DNA of 64,000 bases from Vandiemenella viatica (lineage: Eukaryota > Arthropoda > Insecta > Orthoptera > Morabidae): positions 238,335,539 through 238,399,538 of the forward strand of contig JARYHS010013630.1 of NCBI GenBank assembly GCA_031002005.1, given 5' to 3'. The number at the start of each line of letters is the position of its first letter. Position 1 is the stretch's first letter. This document shows, piece after piece, positions 47,123-58,614 of this stretch. The notes beneath the pieces were generated by a model. The model did no database searches. It saw nothing but the letters and a program-made list of their open reading frames with translations, and was not told the origin of the DNA. A program made the translations under genes and the position numbers.

Positions 47123-47899
47123 TTAATAGCCGGTGTAACCTCCAGAATTTTGAATGCAAGCCTGCAAACGTGAATGCATTGTGTCATACAGGTTTCGAAT
47201 GTCACTTTGTGGTATGGAGTTCCATGCTTGTTGTACTTGTGCTGTCAATACTGGGACGGTCAGTGCTGGCTGTGGATGATGCTGGAGTTGTCGTCCAATG
47301 ATATCCCATACGTGTTCAATTGGAGACAGATCTGGTGATCTCGCAGGCCAAGGTAACATGTCGACACTCTGTAGAGCACGTTGCGAGACAACAGCGGTAT
47401 GAGGGCGAGCGTTATCCTGTTGAAAAACTCCCCCTTGAATGCTGTTCATGAATGGCAGCACTACAGGTTGAATTACCAGACTGACGTACAAATTTGCAGT
47501 CAGTGTGTTTGGTATAACCACAAGAGTGCTCCTGCTGTCATAGGAAATTGCTCCCCAGACCATGACTCCAGGTGTAGGTCCAGTGTGTCTAGGCCGCAGA
47601 CAGTTTGGTTGCAGGCGTTCCCCTGGCCTCCTTCTGACCAACACTCGGCCATCACTGGCACCAAGGCAGAACCTGCTTTCATCAGAAAACACAACAGATC
47701 TCCACTCCGTCCTCCAATGAGCTCTGGCTTGACACCACTGGAGTCGCAAACGGCGATGGCTTGTAGTCAGTGGAATGCACGCTACAGGGCGCCTGGCTCG
47801 GAGCTGTCCTTGAAGTAACCGATTTCTAACAGTTCGTTGTGTCACTGTGGTACCAACTGCAGCTCGAATTTCTGTAGTGCTGCCATTCATGAACAGCAT
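47123..47899 (-). CDS. Tc1-like transposase, chimeric start, catalytic domain open
   Basis: An open frame of 258 codons. The first 11 residues (MLFMNGSTTEI) are read antisense from the opposite arm, so the start is an accident of the rearrangement. Then comes the tail of the second DNA-binding domain (TVRNRLLQGQLRARRPV). The DDE catalytic domain follows: FSDESRFCLG (first Asp), FQQDNARPHTA (second Asp) and RSPDLSPIEHVWD (Glu), ending GGYTGY. I count 32 residues between the second Asp and the Glu. Tc1 transposases are normally about 340 residues, so the first helix-turn-helix is missing and DNA binding should fail. No stop breaks the catalytic part, which suggests recent origin. Confidence 0.85.
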   Translation of the reverse strand: MLFMNGSTTEIRAAVGTTVTQRTVRNRLLQGQLRARRPVACIPLTTSHRRLRLQWCQARAHWRTEWRSVVFSDESRFCLGASDGRVLVRRRPGERLQPNCLRPRHTGPTPGVMVWGAISYDSRSTLVVIPNTLTANLYVSLVIQPVVLPFMNSIQGGVFQQDNARPHTAVVSQRALQSVDMLPWPARSPDLSPIEHVWDIIGRQLQHHPQPALTVPVLTAQVQQAWNSIPQSDIRNLYDTMHSRLQACIQNSGGYTGY

Positions 47900-48215
47900 T
47901 CAAGGGGGAGTTTTTCAACAGGATAACGCTCGCCCTCATACCGCTGTTGTCTCGCAACGTGCTCTACAGAGTGTCGACATGTTACCTTGGCCTGCGAGAT
48001 CACCAGATCTGTCTCCAATTGAACACGTATGGGATATCATTGGACGACAACTCCAGCATCATCCACAGCCAGCACTGACTGTCCCAGTATTGACAGCACA
48101 AGTACAACAAGCATGGAACTCCATACCACAAAGTGACATTCGAAACCTGTATGACACAATGCATTCACGTTTGCAGGCTTGCATTCAAAATTCTGGAGGT
48201 TACACCGGCTATTAA
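47850..48215 (+). pseudogene. Inverted duplicate of the Tc1 transposase C-terminus
   Basis: Its residues from VVLPFMNSIQGG to the C-terminal TGY are identical in the listed reading to the C-terminal part of the minus-strand transposase. It carries the second Asp and the Glu but lacks the first Asp and all DNA-binding parts, so it cannot act as a transposase. Confidence 0.9.
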
Positions 48216-48646
48216 TTTAACAGTATTTCACATTTGAAATGCATTTTCTTGAGCTTAAATTAACCTGTGATCTTGAAAATTTAATCAATTAAACATGTTA
48301 ACTTGACAAATGCATTGTCCAAATTTCATTACTCTACAATAATTTTTTCTTGGTGTTGGGATTTTTTTTTTCCGTCTGTGTATATATGGGGTAGCCTACA
48401 TAAGCGCAATTCCTGAAATAAAAACATACTAAATAAAAGAAATTAATTGATTTTTCTCATGTTTCCACGTGGCATGTGATTTATTGATATATAATCACTT
48501 CACAAACAACATATTTTTCCGTCTCCTTAATCACTCGTTCAACTAGAAATGTACTTCCATATTTGTTAATTGTAATTCGTGCTGGTAAAATCACTCGGCA
48601 GTGTCAATCATTAGATCATATCTGATAGTTACATACACTGAAGTGC

Positions 48647-48720
48647 GAAAGTCATAGGATACAAAGACGCAAATATCGAGATGGCGTACAGCGTGTATCA
48701 TTTTTCCTGAATCAGGATAC
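48647..48720. mobile_element. Tc1-like terminus, fragment
   Basis: After a TA, CACTGAAGTGCGAAAGTCAT followed by a GATAC-AATATCGAGATGG block resembles ends of Tc1-like elements common in orthopteroid genomes. No transposase or matching right end is present. Confidence 0.4.
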
Positions 48721-48790
48721 ATTCAAATTTTGTAACGATAATACTTCTGTAATATTTAGCGTTTTTGGTAAACGTAAAGCGACCTCGTGC

Positions 48791-51599
48791 AATCTGTAAC
48801 ACATCGTGCGACCTTGAAGCACTTTTGCGATATATGAATCGGCGCTCGTTGTGGTTATACATCAAATTCCAGTGACGTCTGAGGATGAGGAGCCACAGTA
48901 CCTGACGTTCTTTTGTCTATGTAGAAGTGTCGTCACGGATCGGAGCTCGTCGCAGGTTGCAATCTGTCCATCCCGCTATCGTCAGTAAAAAAGCGGAGGA
49001 CTTAATTTTAGTTTGGGAATATCAGTTGCCTTTCCCGGGCAGCGCACCATTCACTGTGTGCACAGTGGTTTTGAAGACACAGTAGGAACATTTACTTAAA
49101 TATTATCGCAGGATAAATATAACTATCACCGTTTCTGAGGGGAGGGTTTGGCCGAGGAAGTGCAACCTCCTGCCAAAATTTGAATTTCCTGTTCCGATGA
49201 CGACAAGCAAATAATTAAAGCGCTAACGTCACACGGACGAGTGTAACATCACTACGGCTGTCCAAATAACATATTTTTTCATAGACATATTGATCTGCTA
49301 GAGATAATTTGTGTGTCGCTTTCATGACAGGGTCTGTGGAAATCGTTAGAACAGGGCTTGGTTTACTCAGTCTTGTTGCAGAGGCACAAGTGAATTCTAA
49401 GGACAGAATCGTAGACGCGAAGTCGGCTCGAGAAGCTTTTCCTTGTGTGCACAACGGGTGTGAGGTTGGAGCGGTTGTTTAACGGTAAGAATCATTACGT
49501 AATCACAATCTGGACAGCATTTCAAACTGGTAACCGTACTTTCGCTTCCGTTTGCAAACGTCTGGAGAGGCAGCAGAAGCTACTGCATTAAACTTCCAGT
49601 CTGTCGACAACAGTTTCCAGGCAGGAACTTATCAATTAGAGAATGCTTGCTGTTGTGGCCGCTCGTTTCGATATTTAATAACTTCCTACGCTTTTCCTAG
49701 CTGAGGGTTCCCACAGTCAATTGGCTTCTAATAACTCTGTAATCTTACAGGGTAACGGAGCCTCTCAGGCTCTCAGGTTGAACTTGCAGGGTAGGTGATC
49801 CAAGTTTAGGCATGGCATTCAGGAGGAAACCGGATCCTATTCTGTCCACAAATGCAGATAACTGTGTCAGGTGAATGCAGTAAAGCGTTTACTATTGACT
49901 AGTGTAAGCCCGTGACCGTTTTTGCGAATCGTCACGGGTCAAGAACAGAGTTTTTAGGGTCAAAGATTATGACAGGTTGACCTGATCTGACCAATTACGA
50001 AACTGACCTGTGTTTCACTCTTATAGTGTCTAAAATCTCTTGAGCTTGAACAACTCAGAAGTCAGAAGTATTAATAGACGCAGGTATTAAACACGGACAT
50101 GGACGATCGCGCTATCGAATAATTATTTCAAAGGTCGTAAACTCGAACTTTCTGAAATACAAACTTGACTTGTATTTGACCCTTAAAGTACCCCTGCAAA
50201 ATTTAAAAAAATTCCTGCTTGTTTCAAAAGCATCACATTGTTTTTTTTAGTGAGGCTGGGTTTTCATAATGTAATCTAAGGTCGCAGTGTCTGTAATGGC
50301 CAGAGAACTTTCATGGTCAGATCATTAAACAGTTATGCAACTCCGAAGAAATGAATTGCCAGAATACTCAATTCGCTAACATTATTTGGATAAACCGTGC
50401 CATCCGCTGGTAGACTCAAACGCTTTCCAGAGCATTGAGATATTAACAACACAGCGTATTCTCCAGTGTTTTAGATGTTTTAAGGGAATGTCTGCATCAT
50501 CCAGAAAAAAGGTGGTTAGTGTCGGCCTCTCATTATTCATCGCATTGTCACGAGGAGTTTTCTGTATTTTCATTCGTAGTTGAACTTTAATCTGTTAATT
50601 ACGGACACGGTATTTTTTGTAAAATGAACATGTTAAGGCTGCCAGAGGTCAGTAGATAACAGACATGTGACTTGGGCCCGATATCCTGGCTTCCTCTGGA
50701 GCGTTCAAAGCTTCTACCCGACCAATTCGTTCTGTTACCCCCGACAGCAATAAGCGCGGCCAGCCAGTGCAGACCCTGGCGATAAAGCCACCTAACGCTT
50801 CCTACTATTTATTCTGTTCGTCTCAGTAAATTCTTAACTTTTACACAAAGAGTGGTAATTTAACAATGTAGTTGCATACCAAAGCAGAGCATTTATCTTT
50901 TGAATGACTGTTCTTTGTTGATCTGTTCGATATTGTATCTCTAGATAAGTTTCCAATGCTGAAACAAAACGCTGCTAATATATTTAAATACCTAACAGGT
51001 CATGATAAAACAGCACTCAAGATTATTTTTTACATTTTTACCATGGCATAAACATTCAGTCTTCTTAACATTTCAATTCCCGTTTATTTTATTCATTATT
51101 ATTCAAGGTTGACTATTGCAACCCGTTATCTTACAAAAAGCAACGTTCTCCTATATGAAAACCAATTTTTGTACATTTTCTATGGCACATATCTAATGCT
51201 GCAGAATAAATATTGTGAAGAGTTTCAGAGCATTAATCGTTTAGTAATTTTGGAATGTCCCATAGAAACTTCGTTTTCCGCTTCGATTTTATAATCTGAA
51301 CAACTTTGTAAATTAAAAATCACGTAAAACTTTAAATAATTTTTTTAAAGGTACTGTAAACTGACAGCTTAAATTCCTTTCATCTCTGTTCTCAACTAGC
51401 TGCGTTGACACTAAGATATTTCCACACACGACCTCCATCATAGGTAGCCATTTTGTTCGTCCAAGCTATTTTCCTCTACATCGTTAATGTTGAAAATGTT
51501 GCCTGCTAGTAGGGATGCTGATACGATAATTAATTTCTTCGTTGTGATTGTGAGTCAATTCCTTCCACGAATGTTTTCATCTGTCCTTCTCCTTTGCCA
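48791..51599. other. Non-coding right-arm DNA
   Basis: Reverse complement of about 19,371-22,190. No protein or RNA gene recognised. Confidence 0.6.
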
Positions 51600-52375
51600 A
51601 GACAGTCTTCAAGAACCATGAAAACCTGGGGTCCACACCGAACCATACATGTTCAAACACTAGCTCGCCTACACATACCAGATATAATACAATCAGGCAC
51701 AGGCGTTCACGGACAAACACCAACTTAACACACACCGAAACACATCGCCACATAATCGGAAACAGGTACCTAGCAATATAAACTCAACTTGTGGACCAAA
51801 CTACATACATACAGGCATACACCACACACAGATATCAACCAACATATGTAAACACGAAACACACGCGTACACAAAAAAAAGAAATAATTCCCCAGAATCA
51901 CATAATTATATAATCCCACACAGCCACCCAATAACATACGTCAACACATACACATTTAGATACACAAACATCCACAAGCACTCGTAAACATTCATTCACG
52001 TTGCACAGGCATTTTCCCACTAACACAGGCCTACCGACACAACCCCGCACACAGATATACATCAAAATTCTTTAAACCCCTCTGAAATCCCCGCACAAGC
52101 AAATACGCGCCTACTAACATGTACCCAAAAATCACCACACAGACACCCCAACCGCAGACATTATCTCTCTCACACAGACCCACATACCACTGTCCATCAG
52201 CATACTTCAAGACTTATTGACATCATCGTACAAAGATAAGCTCACGTAGATGCATCCAAAATCACCATACAAACACACAACCGCTTACATTATTCCATCC
52301 ACAAAGTTATAGACATCCACACAATACCCAGAAAACCGTCAGCTTACTTCAAGACTTCATAGCACAAACAAAGAC
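51600..52375 (-). repeat. CA-rich degenerate satellite (right arm copy)
   Basis: Reverse complement of 18,605-19,370, with CCAAAAATCACCACAC-type motifs near 52,130 and 52,260 and the same degenerate periodicity. Confidence 0.65.
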
Positions 52376-53488
52376 ACATCCTTTAATATGCAGCCAAATA
52401 TCTCCATAAGGGTACTTTGCGACTAAGTTTAGATGGTGGAAGCCATGGCCCTGTACAGTTCTGCTGCGGGCCACGCGACGTTGTGAAATGCTTAATGGGT
52501 TTTACTTGTATCTGCGTCCCCACGGAGGCCAGCCGATGCCGACACTGCATTCCTTGGCGCAGCAGTTGAAAATAGGGTTGCCACCCATACTCTGTTGTGA
52601 GTTTTGTACTATATTCCACGTGGGCGTATTCTAAAATATATGAAAGTAATAAATTTGACTTTTTACGTACAAAAATAGTATCCGAACGAAACCTTGGAAA
52701 TTTTCCGTCGCTCGGCTTCATTCCACCGAATTGATCATGTGCAGTGGACGGGTGATAATTCCTTCATCTGTTTTGGGATTAATCGTTCATATTTGGTCAC
52801 TTTTTGTTTAGTTTCTTGTTTTGTCGGCTGTGCCACTGGCCCACTGTTTCTGTGTACTGTGTTGTGTACATTAATAAACTAAACGGATGACGGTGGATAT
52901 AACAGCCTGCTTAACCATAAAAAAACTATTGCAGACAGATGTACAAAATAATGAATTTTCTGCAAAATGCAAAATCTGTGGAATAATTTCTTCGGCTGCA
53001 ACGTGACACGTAAGTTTAAAAACTTTGCGTGCCGATTTTTAGATGTAAATAGAGATTGTAGGAAAATTGCCACCGAAGCAGTCACTCCATCGTAACTACA
53101 CGAAATTAAATTAAAGCAGGGATTTTTAAAAAATATTTTCAGTTAAAATAACACCAAGCATGAAAGCGGCAAATTGCTAAAACACGTCTGAAGAAATTAT
53201 TTTTTGATGAATCGCATCCTCTAATAAAGTTAGAATTACTGCCGCAATACTTGCCCTCACTTACCATATTGTGAAACGCAACTTATCCCATAACACCGTC
53301 AACTGAACAATAAAACTAAAGGGCAATAACCGCACTTCACTTCGATTCCGAACAGAGTTTCACAACAACTGCGAGCCAGGAGATACATTACTATCCATAA
53401 TACCTGTGCTTACTATAATTTTTGCTAGCAGGTCATATGTGCCTAAGCGTTGTTTTGAATAAGTCATTCCATTTATAATAATGTTTAA

Positions 53489-53738
53489 ATGCTACTTTTC
53501 GCGAATTGCAAGTCAGCGATTGCCGAGCATGTGTGCAACCATGGCCACAGGGTTGACTTCAACAACGTCACGATATTGGCTAGGACCTCATACTTTTGGG
53601 ATTCCATACTCAAAGAAGCGATTGAAATTCGATTGGCTGATACCTACAACAGAGATAGTGGGCTATGTCTTAGCGAGGCATGTAAACCAGCGTTAGCAAC
53701 TCTAGGCAGAGAGCACACACACATGGCACCTTCACTGC
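53489..53738 (+). pseudogene. Penelope GIY-YIG tail (right arm copy)
   Basis: Counterpart of 17,213-17,470 with one visible residue change near the start (MLLFANCKSAIAEH against MLVFANCKSAIAEH). It stops at the Harbinger-like array, whose TTA target duplication (53,740-53,742) abuts its last codons. Confidence 0.75.
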
Positions 53739-54236
53739 CTTAAGGTAGCCACACACGTGGAGGCCGGGCCGCAGGGGAAACGGACCGCAGGGATTTCATC
53801 GAAGTGGCGCTGCACACACACGGGGGGTTAAAATCCTCAAGGGTTTCTCAGTCTCAGAGTTGGCTTCACGATGGCAGCATCCGATGATGTTCACGCATTG
53901 GCTGCTGTTACGATTTTCTTTATTGAATCTGTCACAGTGCTTGCTACCTCTCTCTAAGCTGCCTAGTAAAACTTGAAGCAGCCTTTTTCTGTAATTCCAT
54001 ATCTTCATAAAAGCTTCCTATCATATTTCAAAAATTTGCCTCGGTTAGCCAGGTGGCTCGAATAATCGGAACTCGGATAACCGGACTTTTACTGTAATTG
54101 ATTTATTCCCATTCGTAAATACATCAACAACATAAAATTAAGTTTAAATGACATAAAAACTAAATTAAAATAATATTAGTTTAAAATCATGTTGTAATTA
54201 ATATAGTTGATCATGTGATGTAAACTCAAATTCAAA

Positions 54237-54530
54237 TCACAAAACATCATTTGCATTATAATTTGATAGAACAATTGCTGCTGTGTCGTTGTTTTGAGGT
54301 AATTTATCAAAATCTGCTGGTGGTTTATAATGATCCTGCTGGTGTTGCTTGAAAAGGTTGTGGGCTGAGACTATTCGATGAGGTTCCTGGATAAAAAAAT
54401 ATCCAGAACTGCTGCCTGCAGAATAGTACAGGCCAGAAGTAGGTAACCATTGCTCACTGTAAGACATTCCTAAACAGCCCATTTCGATTTGAAACAGGGT
54501 GTCATTAATTATTTTTTCTGCTATTAGCAT
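54237..54530 (-). pseudogene. BESS/MADF-like protein tail, unit 1
   Basis: The reading MLIAEKIINDTLFQIEMGCL matches the helical end of BESS/MADF proteins, which in Harbinger elements assist the transposase. A Gln/Asn-rich tail follows (EQWLPTSGLYYS, FKQHQQDHYKP). The longer upstream segment found in unit 4 is separated here by a TTAG-type stop. It has 97 codons. Confidence 0.5.
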
Positions 54531-55246
54531 TTAATTGGTCGGAAGGCCACGTAATTTTATGGCAACGGTTTTGCTAACAACGTCAAAGTGATCTTCTTGC
54601 AGCACGGTTTTTTTTTAATGTTCTTCAGCAAATCACTTCGCAAAGATTCATTTCCTGATGGTTTAATGTTGCTGTTTTTTTTTTTAATATTGATTTTTTT
54701 TATTTTTTTGCATTTGGTTCATTCTCCTTCAATATTTATGCCAGCTTGGCGTAGGTAGCTTCTCGTTTGTTTGTGTCGTTGTATTCCTGGTACTTCAATT
54801 CCTATAGACAGGGCTCACTATCATACATATTTATAAACACGGAACATCACGAAACGGAACATTAGAAACAAAACAGAGAAACAAAATCGCAACACACGCA
54901 GGCACTCGCAAGAAATCCTCGAAGGCCGACTGACCGCAGGAGACACGCTGAGATTCCCACCCTCCCTCCCGGCCTTCGACGAAGTAAAGGCCGCCACACA
55001 CGTGCGGGAAACCCAAGGGATTTGGACGCAAGGGTCACGGCCTTGCGGGATCCCGCACGTGTGTGGGCACTTGCTTGAGGCCGTGGCCGCACCCCAGTGC
55101 GGCCAAATCCCTGCCGAAAAACAATTCTTATTTCCTCGAAGGCCGGGAGGGAGGGTGAGAAGCTCAGCGTGTGTCCTGCGGTCAGTCGGCCTTCCGGGAT
55201 TTCTTGTGAGTGCCTGCATGTGTTGCGACTTTGTTTCTCTGTTTTG

Positions 55247-55963
55247 AATACAAGTTTTCTATAACTTCGAAGTTTTTCTGGATTATGATGGTAATATTTG
55301 TTTAATATACATATAGTAAATTGAGGTTTAAAATTTTTTAGCAAATTTTTTGCTTTATATCGGCTAATGCAAACAATTTCCGTAAAGTTTGCATGTAGTA
55401 AAACATTAGTTTTCTTCCAGAACCATTTCATGTCTCCGTTCAAACTTCCAACATAGGTCCTTTATCATTTCAGTTACTGACTGTAGTTTGCGGTAATTTG
55501 CACAAACAAATTGGGCTGCCCTTTTCTGCGCTACATGTATTTGGTAGTCTACCAGTAATGCAGATCCAATACCATATTATATTAATCAACCAACGGTATG
55601 ACCAAGGTTTTGTACTTAGGTTTCCTGATTTTTCTGGAACATTCCTTCTTCAATCTCTCCAATAGATGCGGACTTGGAAACCTATACCATCAACTTCCCA
55701 ATGTGTATTGCTTATTTGAGTTAAGATGTCAGGAGAATATCTTTGCAACAAGTAATTCTCGTTGTACAACTTTTACCATTCTTTCTGTCTATCTAATAAG
55801 CTAGTTCTATCTGATATTAATCTTTACCGTTGTTCCATGTCGATCTGATGAACTAAATATCCTGTATTTGTTCAATCATCTGTGTTTTTGGTATTAATCA
55901 ACATTGTGTCATCCGCAACGAGCTTATCTTCTAACCGAAAGGAGACAATCCTACGACATTGTT
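55247..55963 (-). pseudogene. CR1-like LINE RT fragment inside unit 2
   Basis: On the minus strand, LVADDTMLI near 55,920 matches the RT active site. Further on, VDYQIHVAQKRAAQFVCANY and SVTEMIKDLCW (about 55,530-55,440) match the C-terminal QRRAARFV and SSVTEMLxxLxW motifs of CR1-type LINEs. The two motifs are closer than in a full RT and several stops intervene, so the copy is deleted internally. About 5 bp of unit 2 is lost at the junction. Confidence 0.6.
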
Positions 55964-56343
55964 AATGTTCCGTTTGGTGATGTTCCGTGTTTATAAATAT
56001 GTATGATAGTGAGCCCTGTCTAAAGGAATTGAAGTACCAGGAATACAACGACACAAACAAACGAGAAGCTACCTACGCCAAGCTGGCATAAATATTGAAG
56101 GAGAATGAACCAAATGCAAAAAAATAAAAAGAATCAATATTAAAAAAAAAAAAAACAGCAACATTAAACCATCAGGAAATGAATCTTTGCGAAGTGATTT
56201 GCTGAAGAACATTAAAAAAAAAACCGTGTTGCAAGAAGATCACTTTGACGTTGTTAGCAAAACCGTTGCCATAAAATTACGTGGCCTTCCGACCAATCAA
56301 ATGCTAATAAAAAATAATTAATGACACCCTGTTTCAAATCGAA

Positions 56344-56589
56344 ATGGGCTGTTTAGGAATGTCTTACAGTGAGCAATGGTTACCTACTTCTGGCCTGTAC
56401 TATTCTGCAGGCAGCAGTTCTGGATATTTTTTTATCCAGGAACCTCATCGAATAGTCTCAGCCCACAACCTTTTCAAGCAACACCAGCAGGATCATTATA
56501 AACCATCAGCAGATTTTGATAAATTACCTCAAAACAACGACACAGCAGCAATTGTTCTATCAAATTATAATGCAAATGATGTTATGTGA
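56344..56589 (+). pseudogene. BESS/MADF-like protein tail, unit 2
   Basis: Same protein tail as in units 1, 3 and 4, read from the plus strand because unit 2 is inverted. The upstream IAEKIIND segment is broken by a frameshift in an A-run near 56,310, so the frame begins at MGCLGMSYSEQW. Confidence 0.5.
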
Positions 56590-57227
56590 TTTGAATTTGA
56601 GTTTACATTACATGATCAACTATATTAATTACAACATGATTTTAAACTAATATTATTTTAATTTAGTTTTTATGTCATTTAAACTTAATTTTATGTTGTT
56701 GATGTATTTACGAATGGGAATAAATCAATTACAGTAAAAGTCCGGTTATCCGAGTTCCGATTATTCGAGCCACCTGGTTAACCGAGGCAAATTTTTGAAA
56801 TATGATAGGAAGCTTTTATGAAGATATGGAACTACAGAAAAAGGCTGCTTCAAGTTTTACTAGGCAGCTTAGAGAGAGGTAGCAAGCACTGTGACAGATT
56901 CAATAAAGAAAATCTTAACAGCAGCCAATGCGTGAACATCATCGGATGCTGCCATCGTGAAGCCAACTGTGAGACTGAGAAACCCTTGAGGATTTGAACC
57001 CCCCGTGTGTGTGCAGCGCCACTTCGATGAAATCCCTGCGGTCCGTTTCCCCTGCGGCCCGGCCTCCACGTGTGTGGCTACCTTAAGAATTGTTTTCGGT
57101 GGGGAATTGGCCGCACTGGGGTGCGGCCACGGCCTCAAGCAAGTGCCCACACACGTGCGGGATCCCGCAAGGCCGTGACCATTGCGTCCAAATCCCTTGG
57201 GTTTCCCGCACGTGTGTGGCGGCCTTA

Positions 57228-58614
57228 AGGTAGCCACACACGTGGAGGCCGGGCCGCAGGGGAAACGGACCGCAGGGATTTCATCGAAGTGGCGCTGCAC
57301 ACACACGGGGGGTTAAAATCCTCAAGGGTTTCTCAGTCTCAGAGTTGGATTCACGATGGCAGCATCCGATGATGTTCACGCATTGGCTGCTGTTACGATT
57401 TTCTTTATTGAATCTGTCACAGTGCTTGCTACCTCTCTCTAAGCTGCCTAGTAAAACTTGAAGCAGCCTTTTTCTGTAGTTCCATATCTTCATAAAAGCT
57501 TCCTATCATATTTCAAAAATTTGCCTCGGTTAACCAGGTGGCTCGAATAATCGGAACTCGGATAACCGGACTTTTACTGTAATTGATTTATTCCCATTCG
57601 TAAATACATCAACAACATAAAATTAAGTTTAAATGACATAAAAACTAAATTAAAATAATATTAGTTTAAAATCATGTTGTAATTAATATAGTTGATCATG
57701 TGATGTAAACTCAAATTCAAATCACATAACATCATTTGCATTATAATTTGATAGAACAATTGCTGCTGTGTCGTTGTTTTGAGGTAATTTATCAAAATTT
57801 GCTGATGGTTTATAATGATCCTGCTGGTGTTGCTTGAAAAGGTTGTGGGCTGAGACTATTCGATGAGGTTCCTGGATAAAAAAATATCCAGAACTGCTGC
57901 CTGCAGAATAGTACAGGCCAGAAGTAGGTAACCATTGCTCACTGTAAGACATTCCTAAACAGCCCATTTCGATTTGAAACAGGGTGTCATTAATTATTTT
58001 TTCTGCTATTAGCATTTAATTGGTCGGAAGGCCACGTAATTTTATGGCAACGGTTTTGCTAACAACGTCAAAGTGATCTTCTTGCAGCACGGTTTTTTTT
58101 TAATGTTCTTCAGCAAATCACTTCGCAAAGATTCATTTCCTGATGGTTTAATGTTGCTGTTTTTTTTTTTTAATATTGATTTTTTTTATTTTTTTGCATT
58201 TGGTTCATTCTCCTTCAATATTTATGCCAGCTTGGCGTAGGTAGCTTCTCGTTTGTTTGTGTCGTTGTATTCCTGGTACTTCAATTCCTATAGACAGGGC
58301 TCACTATCATACATATTTATAAACACGGAACATCACGAAACGGAACATTAGAAACAAAACAGAGAAACAAAATCGCAACACACGCAGGCACTCGCAAGAA
58401 ATCCTCGAAGGCCGACTGACCGCAGGAGACACGCTGAGATTCCCACCCTCCCATCCCGGCCTTCGACGAAGTAAGAATTGTTTTTCGGTGGGGAATTGGC
58501 CGCACTGGGGTGCGGCCACGGCCTCAAGCAAGTGCCCACACACGTGCGGGATCCCGCAAGGCCGTGACCATTGCGTCCAAATCCCTTGGGTTTCCCGCAC
58601 GTGTGTGGCGGCCT
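57228..58614 (+). mobile_element. Harbinger-like unit 3
   Basis: This is a full-length unit directly after unit 1, joined through TTAAGG, so the two share junction bases and lack a separate target duplication. Its 3' end abuts unit 4 without the first six bases of that unit. The tandem layout therefore probably arose by recombination between copies. Confidence 0.85.
57722..58015 (-). pseudogene. BESS/MADF-like protein tail, unit 3
   Basis: 97 codons, differing from unit 1 by a few residues (HYKPSANF against HYKPPADF, NANDVM against NANDVL). A TAA ahead of MLIAEK interrupts the longer frame present in unit 4. Confidence 0.5.

Larger units (their letters stand above)
46959..48380. mobile_element. 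Tc1-like foldback element, 1,422 bp with 508 bp arms
   Basis: Both ends read CACAGACGG inward and are flanked by TA. The inverted arms are 46,959-47,466 and 47,872-48,380, nearly identical over their whole length, with a 405 bp loop. Each arm encodes the same transposase C-terminus, so the 5' end of an ordinary Tc1 element has been replaced by an inverted copy of its 3' end. Confidence 0.9.
46460..48790. other. Right-arm-specific block of 2.3 kb
   Basis: The arms match up to AATTACTGGC (46,459) and resume at AATCTGTAAC (48,791). The block is composite: anonymous DNA (46,460-46,920), a TA repeat, the Tc1 foldback, and anonymous DNA with a Tc1-like end near 48,647. I see no target duplication at its borders, so a deletion in the left arm is as likely as an insertion here. 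Confidence 0.8.
54988..57083 (-). mobile_element. Harbinger-like unit 2, inverted, carrying a LINE fragment
   Basis: It reads AGGCCGCCACACACGTG from the left and ends GTGTGTGGCTACCT. Without the foreign block at 55,247-55,963 its length is about 1.38 kb, equal to the other units. Its presence gives unit 1 and unit 2 long inverted arms (about 1.1 kb). Confidence 0.85.
53743..57225 (+). mobile_element. Harbinger-like unit 1, split by unit 2
   Basis: Its first part is 53,743-54,984 and its last part 57,087-57,225. Between them sits unit 2 with TAA duplicated on both sides (54,985-54,987 and 57,084-57,086). The intact site in unit 3 reads GAAGTAAGAATTG, as predicted for an empty target. Confidence 0.85.

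Noticed and set aside
54821..55443. 132- and 193-codon minus-strand frames
   Set aside because: They cross the junction between Harbinger-like units 1 and 2 and a LINE fragment, so they are chimeric accidents of GC-rich element ends.
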